A program made the translations under genes and the position numbers. A stretch of 64,000 nucleotides of DNA from Seriola aureovittata (Eukaryota; Chordata; Actinopteri; Carangiformes; Carangidae): assembly GCF_021018895.1 (NCBI RefSeq), contig NC_079384.1:20119140-20183139 (forward strand). Direction: 5' to 3'. Positions 11,844 to 23,648 of the stretch are shown piece after piece; position 1 is the stretch's first letter, and each line of letters opens with the position of its first letter. Under the pieces are notes generated by a model, which made no database searches, was not told the DNA's origin, and worked only from the letters and a program-made list of their open reading frames with translations.

Positions 11844-14337
11844 TTTCTCCTTCAGTTTTTATGTCCTCAGGCTTTCCAGTGTGAATTAAAGGATGAACGC
11901 TGCTGCTGCATCTGTGATCGTTGATCAGTCGATTTTTCATCCACCAAACCTCTGTCTCTGTGTCAGTGTGTCTTCCTCAGTGTGAAGAGGGACAGGTGAT
12001 GTAGTCTCTGTCAGCTCTGCATGATCCTGCCCAGAAACTCATCATTTCCTCTTCTGTCTCCTTCACAGAGCCTGGGAACCACAGGGAGATACGACACCAG
12101 GAAAAAGTAAGTCCTGACTCCAGGTCTGCTCTCCCTTTGCTCCTATGATCAGTTTGTGTCCTGAATATCTATCTCCCTCCAGTTTTCAGTCATATTTCAC
12201 TGTCGTCTCCACCGTGACATTCTTCTCTTTTCTGCTTTTTGTCACTGAAGTATTCACAGGAAATATTTCACTGAGCACCATGTGGAAAGAAACCGAAGCA
12301 GGGTTAAAGTTATAATCTGTAACTTTAGTATGTTCTTTACGTTGTTGAGTTGTGTTCTTACATTATCTAGAATGTTTCCATCAATTTCTCAAACCAGAGA
12401 AATCTGTGATTTTAATCATGATAATGCTCCGTTGCATTGGTCGCCTGTCAATGACATCATATGCTCTATGATCATATGTCAGTGTTTTCTGCCAGAAGTT
12501 CAACATTGACTTTTATCTAGTTTTAAGCCACATACATACAAAAAGCTGAGTAAATGTTAGACAGCTCAGCTCCCAGCCACTGGAGACGTCCTGTCCTGTG
12601 TCCACACTGTTCAAGTGAAACTGTTTTATTCAGTGTGTCTGTTTGTTATGGAGAGGAGGACACCTCTGTGGATAATTCAGCTGCTGGTAAAAACCTCCTG
12701 AATGTCTGGTTCAAGTTTAAGTAAGTGGTTTAAGTTATCAGAGACACAATCAAACAAAGGTTAGCATCAATCTCAGCTCCAACTCTTCCCTGAGTCTCTG
12801 TCCTCCGTACAGCGTCGCTCAAACACTGACTTTAAATGTCAAACTGCTTTATTCAGTGTTTTTAACAGTTAGAATCACCAGGTCTGTTTGATTTCCTGAC
12901 CCACTGACACTGAAGGAATCTACACTGGGAGGAACTTACAGTAATGGTGGTGAAGAAAACAGCTACTGAAATCCCATGCCATTTCATGTCACAAAACATG
13001 GTCTTTTGTTATTATTTTGAGTGAAAGAGCCCTAGAGGCGGAAGTTACAGACTGTGCGTTTAAATATCTGATTTACTGATTAGTACCAGAACCAGTGAAC
13101 TGTTGGTTTGTGGTTTGGTCCAGAAGAGCTGTGGTGCGTCTGGTTAATTTTGTCTTGGGTGAAATCTGAACAAGCAGACCAGACCAGATCAGACCGGATC
13201 CGTGTGCTGCCGCTGAAACTCCTGAATTCAAAGATCTCATCGAGCGTGTGTCTGTTTCTATAAAAGCACAGAATCACCCACAAAATTACAGTTCAGTGTC
13301 ATCGTGTAGTCACCAGTGTTTAATCACTCTGTGCCGCCTCATCTCAGCTGAACCAGCGCCTTCCATGATGGTCGATAGGAAGTGAGCGATGTTCAGGAGA
13401 AACTGTTTCATAACAAGAGAAAAATCAGCTTTAAAACTTTAAACCAGAGCTTCTTCTTCTCTGACGTCAGGTTCCACAGGACATCCTTGACCTTTGTCTC
13501 CTCCCTCCTCTTCGTCCCTCCTCTTCCTCGCCGTGCTGTGTTGCATAAATCCCGGCTGATTTTAACTGAGCTTGCCTCGAGCGAAGGATGTCATTTTTTT
13601 GGTCTTAGTTATTGAGCATGGTATGTATCCAGACAGCGCTAATGGATTTTCATGGCCACGAGCTCTATAGAGTGGATGAATGAATGAATGGACCACTGCA
13701 AGAATTAAGATGAAAATATTTTTTATGCAACAAGAAAAGCTCAGATCAAATCTATTTCGGTAGATTCAGATTGCATTTTATTGATTCGTTTCTGTTCTTT
13801 GAACTCGCTGAACTGACTTTTCTTTTTTAAAGATGACTCAAAATACTTTTTTATTTTTTATAGTTATAAAGTTTCACACCTTTCACCCTGATTGAATAAC
13901 TTAAACTGAACTGACACTGATTTACATTCAGATTCAGCTGCTTTGTCTTCAAACACAATTTTGTTTCTTGTTCTGTTGCACACAAAGTCTTTCTGCAGCG
14001 GCTCTTGTTTCTGCCTGATTTTACTTCCATTTAATCCTGAGTAATGTCTTGTGTGAACAACACAGAACTGTGGTTAATGTACCGTCAAATGTATGAACAT
14101 AAATTCTCCATGTTAACACAGAACGTTCATTAAGTATTTAACTTGTCAGCTCTCCTTGATGGAGCTGAGGTTTCAAGGAGGTTTTCGTTTTTACTTGTGT
14201 GTCTCTTGGTTTGTTGGTTTGCTTGTTTGTTTGTCAACTGGATTACACAAAAAGTCCTCAACTGTTTGGCACCAGAATTGATGGAGTGATGGGTCCTGGG
14301 TCAAGGAAGAACATATTCAATTATGGTTCTGATCCAG
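11844..14337. other. No gene seen
   Basis: Apart from the microexon candidate at 12069 there is a GC-balanced block at 13530-13680 (TTGCATAAATCCCGGCTGAT, CAGACAGCGCTAATGGATTT) that could be a noncoding element. The rest is unremarkable. Confidence 0.4.
12069..12106 (+). other. Candidate microexon bounded by good splice signals
   Basis: TCTCCTTCACAG|AGCCTGGG and GGAAAAA|GTAAGT enclose 38 nt. One frame reads SLGTTGRYDTRKK. It lies about 850 bp after the 11171 candidate, in the same orientation as ankfn1. Confidence 0.2.
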
Positions 14338-14800
14338 TTAAAGGAACAAATCTATATTTTCCTCTTCTCCTGTGTTTTATTTGAAGTGTTGATCCATAAG
14401 AAGATATATTTGTGGTTCATCTCAATGTAGTTTTACATCTCCTCTCTCATGCTTTTCTCTGGAGCTCTAATAACAACAGGTCAGTGAGCCAATCAGAAGA
14501 AAGGAGGCTCTGAGCCTCTCTTCTGATTGGCTGAGTGAGCCAATAAAAATATAGCAGATTTCAGGTAAACACTCCAAATCCTGCAAGTTGGATGGTGGGC
14601 CCAGGTGGGCGGGGCTAGGGGCATGGCTGAGAGCCTGTCCTGACGGCTGGTTTTAAGGCTCAGTTTCTGAATACAGGCTGTGTGTATTTCTCTGTGGACT
14701 GAGCACTTTGATACTTTCACAGTATTAATATAGAACATAGACCTGCTTTATAATCAACATGGACATCTACCTTAAGGTATACTATATGGACCTTTAACTG
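14338..14800 (+). repeat. Family A repeat, most complete copy, with hairpin
   Basis: It starts TTAAAGGAACAAATCTATAT and ends CTATATGGACCTTTAAC. It holds a hairpin at 14488-14534 built from GCCAATCAGAAGA and TCTTCTGATTGGC around GAGGCTCTGAGCCTC-like sequence, then TTGGATGGTGGGCCCAGGTG and GACGGCTGGTTTTAAGGCTC. The same blocks recur at 38744-38950 and at 53932-57236. No ORF is present. Confidence 0.8.
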
Positions 14801-15116
14801 TGTGAGGTTTTGAATCCACATTACACACTGTTGTACCTCTGAATTTCCGCCCACATCTTTATTTCATTGATTTAAATGCATGTGTGTAGGTGTTGTTTTT
14901 ATTGATGACTGTTTCCTTTAATTGGAAAAAAAAAGACAGCCAATCAGAGCTTTGGAGGCGGGATTTAAGATGTGGATATATTCTCCTGTGCCATCATAAT
15001 CCAGTCCTTCTGTACTGCGCTCCACCCCAGCCTGGTCTCCTTTACCACTTCAAGGCTCCACACTGTACACACAGTATTGATGGTACTGATGTTAGTTTTT
15101 TATGGAATTTCATCTA

Positions 15117-15525
15117 GATCAGTATTAAATAGATAAATAAACACAGCTATGAAATAAAACCTGAAATAAATAAATTAAGTTATAAATGTAGAAATATATA
15201 AATAAATGTAAATGTAAGTATATAAACGAGTAAATAAATAAGTAAATATCTTTATAAATGAATAAATTGCTTTTAATTTTTAAAATGACTTTTTTATTTA
15301 TTTCAGGGGACTTTTATAAATAAATATGGCATGAGGAAAATAAGTTATTTTTAAATATTAAATAATAAAATATGTATTTATTTATTTACTCATTGGCTCA
15401 CTTATATATTTTTATTTACATTTACTTTTTGACATTTATTACCTAATATATCAGGATTTATTACATAGCTGTATTTATTTATTTATGTATTTATTTATTT
15501 AATATTGATTTAGATTGGCATTCCA
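15117..15525. repeat. Long imperfect inverted repeat (foldback or palindromic MITE)
   Basis: The left arm (from CAGTATTAAATAGATAAATA and ACACAGCTATGAAATAAAAC at 15120-15165) is complementary to the right arm (ATTACATAGCTGTATTTATT and TTTATTTAATATTGATTT at 15460-15512). Arms are about 160-180 bp around a short centre near 15290-15350. The region is made of ATAAATAAAT-type tetranucleotides and has no ORF. Confidence 0.7.
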
Positions 15526-15716
15526 TATGTCTTCACCAGCTCGCATCAGCTGAACTCTCTAACCTAACCCTAAGTGCGACATCCTCTCTAGAGCATCTGA
15601 TCACGTCGGTTTAATAATCTTCATGTTACTGTGTTATTAATTAAATTACATGACATTAACTACAACTCTTAAATTGACATCTCAGTGACCTCTGCCACAG
15701 CTTCAGTGTCCACTGA

Positions 15717-15717
15717 A

Positions 15718-15749
<32 letters not shown>
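15717..15749 (+). repeat. (ATG)11 microsatellite
   Basis: Thirty-three bp of ATG repeat. Confidence 0.95.
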
Positions 15750-15987
15750 CAGGAGGTTAATCAGGCTGAAAACGTGACCTCACTCTTACAGGTCCTCACA
15801 AAGATGGTACAAGATCACAAACACACACATACTTCAGGATCTGCAGCCTGTGACTGTGTGTGTCTTGTCAGTGTGAAACATTGATCTGAGCGCGCTCTGT
15901 GTTGGGTCTCCTCAGTTCACCTGGCTGAGCTCCAGAGCTCCACAAACTGCCTTTTCATACTGTTCAATGGACTAGTCTGACACTTCA

Positions 15988-16054
15988 GTGTGTGTGTGTG
16001 TGTGTGTGTGTGTGTCCTCATACGCCTGCAAGCATGTATTCTTTAGTACACAAT

Positions 16055-16085
<31 letters not shown>

Positions 16086-16086
16086 G
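15988..16086 (+). repeat. Two (TG)n runs
   Basis: TG runs at 15988-16015 and 16055-16086 with unique DNA between. Confidence 0.93.
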
Positions 16087-16367
16087 CTGAGGTTTTGTTC
16101 CATTGAAGCGAAGCTGACATTAATTGAAATGAAAGTGTGCAGATACATCAGTAATTGTGTGTGTATGTGTGTGTGTATGTGGAGATGAGCACAAGAATCA
16201 ATACGTGCCACAGCTGTTCACTGCTTCTGCAGTTTAATAAAGTTTTATTTAATATTTTTTATTTTTATTTCTCATACGTTTTATTAAAACTGGTTCAGCA
16301 ATCAGAAAACTGATTAACTGATGAAAACAGAATCATCCATCAACAGCTGGTTAATGATGTTCACAGT

Positions 16368-16383
16368 GTTGATTGATTGATTG

Positions 16384-16427
<44 letters not shown>

Positions 16428-16440
16428 ATTGGTTGATTAA
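16368..16440 (+). repeat. (GATT)n microsatellite
   Basis: Tetranucleotide GATT/GGTT repeat of about 70 bp. Confidence 0.95.
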
Positions 16441-17091
16441 TTTAAGGTCGTCCTGACCTGCTATAAGAAGTGGTTTGTACTGTCCAGTAGAGGGAGCTGT
16501 TTAAAGGAACGGTCCAACATTTCTTCATGTGTACATGTGACGATAAATCCTCATATCATTGTAATGTTGTATTGTGTGTGCAGTTGGAGCAAGAAGTGAA
16601 AGCACTAGAAAATGAATGGGCCCATTAGACATATAAAACAGGAAGTCCAGTGACAGATGAGTGAGTTTGAAGGTCTATCAGGCTCCATCATTATCGATTA
16701 ATCTCCTGATTATTTCTTCTATTAATCATTTGATCTGTAAAACATCAAGAAATAGTGAAAGTTTCCCAGAGCTCCTATTGACAGTGTTGAAATTGAAATG
16801 AGTGAAGAGGTTGTGTTTGGGTGAATTATTGTAGCAGTATCATTAGTAAATATGTGAGGAGTGAAACTGTATTTCAGACGTCGTTTACACCTGGAAATAA
16901 AATGTGTTGTTGATGATCGGATAGTTCTTGACCAAATGAAGGTAGAGGTGTAAATCTACTCAAGGAGAACAGATTGTGATTGGATTGACCAGACCACTTC
17001 CAGATTTGGTCAGGAACTCAAGAACACAAGTGTAAATGCAAATACACAACAACTATGTGGGTGGAAATATGTTGTTGTGTAGAACCAAACC

Positions 17092-17216
17092 AGTGAGGTA
17101 TCAGCTGTTAGTCAGCTGTTTCCACCTTCAGCGTTCCAGTTGTCAAAGACGACTTCTTCCTCTGCTTTGAAAAAAAAGCAAACACAATAACAGCTTCAGG
17201 GAGGGCTACCATCTTC
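17092..17216 (+). repeat. Duplicated block, copy 1 (left of the Tx1-like LINE)
   Basis: CCAAACCAGTGAGGTATCAG, CCAGTTGTCAAAGACGACTT and CAGCTTCAGGGAGGGCTACC occur here and again at 20500-20632, in the same order, about 3.4 kb apart. This copy leads directly into the TTC-rich tract that surrounds the LINE. Confidence 0.85.
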
Positions 17217-17345
17217 TTCTTCTGCTTCTTCTTCTTTTGCTTCTTCGTCTGCTTCCTCTTCTTTCGCTTCTTCTTGTTTTGTTTTGTCTTCTGGTTCTTC
17301 TTTTGCTTCTTCTTCTTCTTTTGCTTCTTCTTCTTCTGCTTCCTC
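17209..17345 (+). repeat. TTC/TTG-rich low-complexity tract, left part
   Basis: CTTCTTCTTCTGCTTCTTCT and TTTTGCTTCTTC units. A similar tract resumes at 19033-19140 on the other side of the LINE fragment. Confidence 0.85.
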
Positions 17346-19010
17346 AGAAATCTCCCTACATGAATTGACCACTGCCGTGTCCCAAATGGCCTCAGGAAAG
17401 GCTCCAGGCATGGAAGGCTTACCTGCGGATTTTTTAAAACACTTCTGGAGTGAGCTGGGGCCTGACATGCTGGATATTTTTAAGGAGTCTTTTATTAAAG
17501 GGACCCTTCCAGATTCCTGCAGGCGCGCAGTGATCTCCTTACTGCCTAAGAATGGAGCTCTAACGCTTATAAAGAACTGGAGACCGGTTTCTCTTTTGTG
17601 TACAGACTACAAAATCCCCTCTAAGTTTTTATCTAACGGACTAAAGGTTTTTATTGACCTGTTGATTGGGGCGGATCCATCATGCTGCGTCCCTGAAAGA
17701 TCCATGTTGGACAATTTGTTTTTAATGAGAGATGTTTTTGACATTTGTATCTGTACAATCTTGATGTGGGTGTAGTTTCCATTGATCAAGAGAAGGCGTT
17801 TGATCGTGTTGACCACTCTTTTCTGTTTGCCACACTGCAGGCCTTTGATGTTGGAGAGCACTTTCTGTCCTGGGGGAGGTTACTGTACAGTAGTGCGTGT
17901 TGTGTGCTGAAGGTGGGGGGAGGTCTTAGCTCTACAGCTCTACAGCATGGCCATGGAGCCTCTCCTCCACAGACTAAGGTCCAGGCTGAGGGGTGTCTCT
18001 CTGCCAGCGCTGGCTGACTGCCCCCCATGATCGGCGTACGCTTATGACCTCAATGTTTTTGTCCGGGACCGGGGGGACATCCTGGAGTTAGAGGCCGCCC
18101 TGGCTCTGTATGAGAGGGCCTGCTCAGTCAGGATAAACTGGGGGTAGAGTGGAGCTTGTCTGGTGGGGCGGTGGATTTCAAGATGCCCCCCTGGTCTTCC
18201 TGGGGGCTGGGAAACAAGAGGATTAAAGGTTTTAGGTGTTCATCTAGGCAACAAGGACATAGAAAAACAGAATTGGGATGGAGCGCTGGAGAAGGTGGAA
18301 ACCAAGTTGCCTCAAGTGGAAATGGCTGCTCCCCCAGCTGTCCTACAGGGGAAGAGTTCTGATTATCAATAACTTGGTCGCCTCTTCCCTGTGGCACAGA
18401 CTAGTGTTGGTTCCACCACCAGACCTCATGGAGACACTGCAGTGGCTCCTCGTGGACTTCTTCTGGTTGGGTCGTCACTGGCTGTGGGCAGTGGTACTGT
18501 ATCTCCCTGTGGAGGAGGGAGGGCAGGGCCTTATAGACATCATATGTAGGACGGCAGCCTTCAGACTGCAGGCGACTCAGAGACTGTTGTACGACTGTGC
18601 TCTCAGCTGGTCGGCTCCCGCCCAGCTCATCCTTAGAAAGGTCGGGCAACTTTGCCTAGATAGACAGCTGTTCTTGCTGGACTCGAAGTGTGAACTATCT
18701 GGACTCACGTCGTTCTACAGGTCAGCGATTGATGCATGGAGGAACAGTGGCCTGCTTCTCTCCCTGAAGACTCCAGCGTCTCCTGTGGGAAGAAGCAGCT
18801 GTACTACAGTCGTGTAAAGGTCCTGAACCTCGGCTCTCTAGCAGGACTTAGGGAGTCCAAATGGACTGAGGTGTTTGATGCAGACTCTTCCCCTAAAGGC
18901 TGCTGGCGGCTCCTGTATAAGCCTCCTGTTGAAAAACGGATGGCTGACCTCCAGTGAAGGCTCATACATGGAGCTATAGCTACAAACAGATACAGAGCTC
19001 ACCTGGAAAG
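17345..19010 (+). pseudogene. Tx1/L1-clade LINE reverse transcriptase fragment, inactive
   Basis: Pieces in several frames follow the order of a Tx1-like ORF2: SQMASGKAPGMEGLPADFLK and CRRAVISLLPK (from 17345), then VSIDQEKAFDRVDHSFLF (17775 on), the RT motif A region with its aspartate. Downstream come YDLNVFVRDRGD where an A/FADD motif is expected, GVHLGNKDIEKQNWD, and FFWLGRHWLW with YLPVEEGGQGLIDI. The fragment ends CWRLLYKPPVEKRMADLQ. Frameshifts occur near 17760, 17930 and 18150, and the catalytic FADD is altered. It is truncated at both ends and lies within TTC/TTG-rich low-complexity DNA. Confidence 0.88.
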
Positions 19011-19032
19011 TTGTGTGAAAGTCAAACTCTGC

Positions 19033-19140
19033 TTATTCTTTTGCTTCTTTTTTTCTGCTTCTTCTATTGCTTTCTTCATCCTCTGCTTCTTTTTCTTTTG
19101 CTTCTTCTGCTTCTTCTTTTTCTTCCTCTGCGTCTTCTAT
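19033..19140 (+). repeat. TTC/TTG-rich low-complexity tract, right part
   Basis: TTCTTTTGCTTCTTTTTTTC and related units, matching the tract at 17209-17345. Confidence 0.8.
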
Positions 19141-19922
19141 CTTCTATATTTTTGTTGTTGTTTTTTGGACCTGCACAAACCAGAAGAGGACGAGACGTGA
19201 GCTGGACAGAGTGATCAGACCTGGAGACATATTTATATCAGGTGTAAAGGTGATCAGGATCATGTTTAGATACGAGACACATTTTATTAAGTTCCTTTTT
19301 GGGGCATTTGTAAACCTGTATATGATAGGACAGTGTAGAGTGACAGGAAATGGGACAGACAGCAGTGTCGGTCTGTGTTAAAGAAACTGTACATGTATAC
19401 AACTCTGTAAACAGGAACAACATTTGTGTGTAAAAGAAGCTTGAAGCTAAAGGACATTTACAATAAGTGTTTAAAGTGGATTTATCCTCAGATTCTTTTA
19501 CACACAAACAAACACACACACACACACTCACAGATCATTGCACACACACACACTGAAATACAGTTTCACTGTACACACTCATCTGAGAACAACGTTGCTG
19601 CAACAAACGCCCCACATCTGTGTTTCCAGTGCTCCTGTCACCCTGAACATTTTTATTGTCTCCACTTAACAGCTCACCCTGTCTCCACCCCCTGAACCCT
19701 AACACACACAAACACACACACACAGAGGCTGCAGTGAAGCATCTGATGATTTCGATGGTGAAAAAATGGAGTGTATTGTGACTGGATGAGACCATGTTCA
19801 GGTTGTTGTTCAGTGAATCATATAAACCAACAACGTGATGCACATCCTTCTGCATCCATGTCTTTAGTGCCGCCTGATCATTTCACATATCTGCAGCTCC
19901 ACTGAGTGCTCTCTGCAGAACA

Positions 19923-19924
<2 letters not shown>

Positions 19925-19987
<63 letters not shown>

Positions 19988-20140
19988 CTGATCAGCATAT
20001 TAGACTTTACCTCGTGGGGTTTATTGAAGTGGAATTGTTCCAGTGTGTCACTTTGCAGCAACTGTTATATGACACCCACACGCACACACACACACACACA
20101 CACACGTACAAACACACACAAACACACACACACTGAGGGG
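19925..20140 (+). repeat. (CA)n cluster
   Basis: A 61-bp CA run (19925-19985) and shorter CA stretches at 20073-20135 separated by unique DNA. Confidence 0.95.
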
Positions 20141-20499
20141 CCCAAGGTAGCCATTAAGAATAATGGCTTCTGTCTATGCGTTGCCATGGCAATGGAAAGG
20201 AGGGAAGAAAGGCAGGTTTAGTGGAGCCGATGATCAGCGGAGAAACGGCAGCTCTGTCTCCTCTGAAGACGTTTATACATGAACGGTCCTCACAAGACCA
20301 CTTAAGACCAGACCAGACCAGACCCGGGTCTCTCTGTCTCAACCAGACTCCGTTTGAAAGGTCGTTTCAGTGTAGACTGAGACATTCACGTCTTCACGTT
20401 ATCTCTTATTTCTGATTTAAATTCACTCTTTAGGGGAAACTAGAGTCAGAGATTCATTTCTCACAGGAAATAATTCAATATAAACCGTGTGCGACTGTT

Positions 20500-20690
20500 C
20501 CAAACCAGTGAGGTGTCATCAGTCGGTCAGCTGTTTTCTTCTTCAGTGTTCCAGTTGTCAAAGACGACTTCTGCCTCCACTTTGAAAAGAAAGCAAAATC
20601 AGTAACAGCTTCAGGGAGGGCTACCATCTAATTCGTGGTCCTCTTCTTCGTCTTCTTCTTCTTCTTCTCATTCTTCATCTTCTTCATCAT
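20500..20690 (+). repeat. Duplicated block, copy 2, followed by TTC repeats without a LINE
   Basis: Same landmarks as 17092-17216, then TTCTTCTTCTTCTTCTTCT-type sequence without the LINE. It looks like an uninterrupted counterpart of the 17.1-19.1 kb locus. Confidence 0.8.
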
Positions 20691-20929
20691 GAAATAAAAT
20701 TTGAAATAAAAGCACCTGATTTGAAGTGATCTTCACGACTGTATCACTTTATCTGGATTAGGGAAACAGGAAACCGTCCACCATATTGGTCCCCACAAAT
20801 ATATACAGTGGTTTTTACAGTGAAAGAGTGAGAAGTTTGAAGTTGTGTAATTTGTGAAACGAGGAGGAGGCGTTCTTGCTCTTCAACAAGGTGTATTCAG
20901 TGAGAGCAGAAACCTGAAACAACCTCTAC

Positions 20930-20969
<40 letters not shown>
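20930..20969 (+). repeat. (CA)n microsatellite
   Basis: Forty bp of CA repeat. Confidence 0.95.
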
Positions 20970-20970
<1 letters not shown>

Positions 20971-21039
20971 CTGAAACAATAACTGAGTAGTGTCGGTCGT
21001 GACGGTTAGTTCTGACTCATGCTTTATTAGAAGGAGCTC

Positions 21040-21305
21040 CCTCCCTCTCTCTCTCTCTGTCTCTGTGTGTGTGTGTGTGTGTGTGTCTCTCTCTCTCTGT
21101 GTCTCTCTGTCTCTGTGTGTGTGTGTGTGTGTGTGTGTGTCTCTCTCTCTCTGTGTCTCTGTGTGTGTGTCTCTCTCTCTGTCTCCATTTCTCTCTATCT
21201 CTCTCTGTCTCTCTCTCTGTCACTGTCTCTCTGCGTCTGTCTCTCTCTCTCTCTCTGTCTGTCTGTGTGTGTGTGTGTCTCTCTCTCTCTCCCTCTCTCT
21301 CTCTC
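21040..21305 (+). repeat. Compound (CT)n/(TG)n microsatellite
   Basis: About 260 bp of alternating TCTC and TGTG blocks with CATTT and TATC interruptions. Confidence 0.95.
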
Positions 21306-21470
21306 AATTCAATATCAATTCAACAGCTTTTATTGGCATGACATTTTCAATGTGTTGCCAAAGCACAGTTGTATAAAGAATTAAAGAAAAACTGTTAATA
21401 ACAATATTAATATAATCAAATACCATATAATTAATAATAGAATAAATTGTTAATGATTGATAATGAACTC
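21306..21470 (+). repeat. Probable dispersed repeat
   Basis: AACAGCTTTTATTGGCATGA and ATGTGTTGCCAAAGCACAGT form a phrase I recall from dispersed fish repeats. The rest is AT-rich and noncoding. Confidence 0.45.
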
Positions 21471-22879
21471 TCTCTCCCTCTGTCTCGTGAAGTAATTTAC
21501 CTTTTTTTTTTTTTTTTTTTTAATACAATTTCTTTTATATTTTATCTTTCTGAAAATCCTAAAATATTAATAACTTAATATTAATGAAGATTCAGGAGGA
21601 TGATTGTGGACACTTTGGTGTCATGTGTCAGTAGCAGTGAAGTCAGTCTGAGAGTGACAAGAGTTTCCAGTTGATTCTGCTGCTGCAGCTTCCTGTTTGT
21701 TTGTTTCCTATTTGTCTACCTGAGGATGAAAAAGCTCAGAAACTGCTTTTATTCTCAGACTTCAGTGGATTAACTTTACCCAGAATCAGTTTAATGATTT
21801 TTCTGTGAAACGTTGTTCAGTGGAACTGAAAGAATTAAAGTACATGATTCCTTTTTATTACAGTGCACTCCAATACAAACAATAAACTGGAGTTATATTC
21901 TTACTTCTTTAATTCCTCTGCTTACAGACAGTCTTTCCTTCAAAATAAAAGGCTGTGGTAAGAGCTGAATCAATTATTCCATCCACTGAGGACGTTGTTT
22001 TCAAGTGATGTTTGTTTGTTTGTTTGTTTGTAAATAGTCCTGAACCGGTTTGCACCAGGATGGGAGAGAAGAGTCGTTAGCTGCAGCTCTGTTTGATGCT
22101 GATGTGTATTATCTCTAACACTTCTTGTGAGTGGTTTGTCTGTGGCTACTGCTGATGACTTCCTCTCTCAGGTGATACTCACATTATATCTGGTGCCAGC
22201 AGCTTTTGAAAGAACCATTAAACCTCACACTGCTTTTTTTTTTCTACATCGTGTGAAAAGTTTCACTTTTAAAAGCCTCGTCTTTTCTCTCTGTGGACAC
22301 AAGCTGAGTTCAGTGGGCGTTCAGACTGAACACAGGTCTGTGCTGGTGTGTGGGTGTGTTGTGTCATGTACCGGTGAGACCGTAAAGTACAGACCAGGGA
22401 GTCCCATCGGAGACATGGATCCATGAGTCTGGAGGTTTATCAAAGACCGGATTGCTGCAGGTTTCTGTGTGGAGGTCTGTGTGGGTTTTGGGTCCAGAGC
22501 CCTGCAGGAGGAGGAGACTCTGAACTGCCTGTAGGTGTGAATGTGAGCGTGATTTATCAGCCCTGTGATAGACTGGAAAACCTGCCTATGGTGGACCCTG
22601 CCCAGCCTGCTGAAAGGATAGGCAATATGGCTAATGAATGAAATAATATTAAATGAATATACAAGCTGAGCTTTGAGTTAAGAACGGAGGGGATCGACAG
22701 ACGGACAGAACACGTCATTTAGTTCAGTGTCTGATCCTGCTACTTTTTATTGTTGTAAATAGAAGTTTTGGACAATCGTACTATGGTTAAAAATCTAAGT
22801 GAACAACAGCTGCTAGCAAAGACAACAAGGTCAGTAACACTGTAATTCATTATCACGTTGTATTCAGCACTGGTAGTCG

Positions 22880-23010
22880 AGGCTGATGAGAGCCAATGAG
22901 GAGAGGCCGGGGGTGTCTACATCATCGTTTCCAAAAGTCCAAAAGTTTTTGTCCGTCCAGTCTACAATACAATCCCAGAGTTTTCAAAATAAAACACAAC
23001 CCCTGCAGGT
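22880..23010. repeat. Possible dispersed repeat
   Basis: GTGTCTACATCATCGTTTCC and AGTTTTTGTCCGTCCAGTCT resemble a dispersed fish element. No inverted ends are visible. Confidence 0.35.
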
Positions 23011-23071
23011 ATTTAACCCCTCAACTATAAATCCAGCTCTGCTTACAGGTGGAGCACAGAACACAGAGCAG

Positions 23072-23113
23072 AGGGACAGTGTTGTGTTGTGTTGTGTTGT
23101 GTTGTGTTGTGTA
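23072..23113 (+). repeat. (GTTGT)n pentanucleotide repeat
   Basis: About eight copies of GTTGT. Confidence 0.93.
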
Positions 23114-23527
23114 GCAGAAAGGAGGCAGGAAACTGAGCTCAGCAAAGACGGGAAGCGATGATAATAAGAACAAGTCCATTAAGACGGTTCATCAGTGGTT
23201 ACTGTCACAGCAGCTGATGGGAACTGATCATGTCCTCCACACTGAGGCTGTCTGTCACTGTTAAACCTCATCGCACAGGTGTGGGCAGAGCTGACTGTGA
23301 CGTCCAGGGAGCCGTGAATGCCACACACTTCTGAGTGATGCCAGTCATTTCCTCACTGTCACACACCCTGAGGTGCAGCTAGAAAACTCCCACACACTCA
23401 TAAACTCTCATCAGACACACACACACACACACACAAACAAACTGTACAGGCGATGCTGCGCTGCGGAATTGTGACTTGACATCCTGTGACGAGTCATTAC
23501 GAGCACAGAGATAATGATAACTCCTCA

Positions 23528-23648
<121 letters not shown>

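Larger units (their letters stand above)
15526..17091. other. No gene seen; microsatellites
   Basis: Holds ATG, TG and GATT microsatellites. 16900-17090 may be dispersed repeat. No coding signal. Confidence 0.45.

Noticed and set aside
18278..18817. 179-residue host protein
   Set aside because: It is the C-terminal part of the Tx1-like LINE ORF2 (FFWLGRHW, LPVEEGGQGL), not a host gene.
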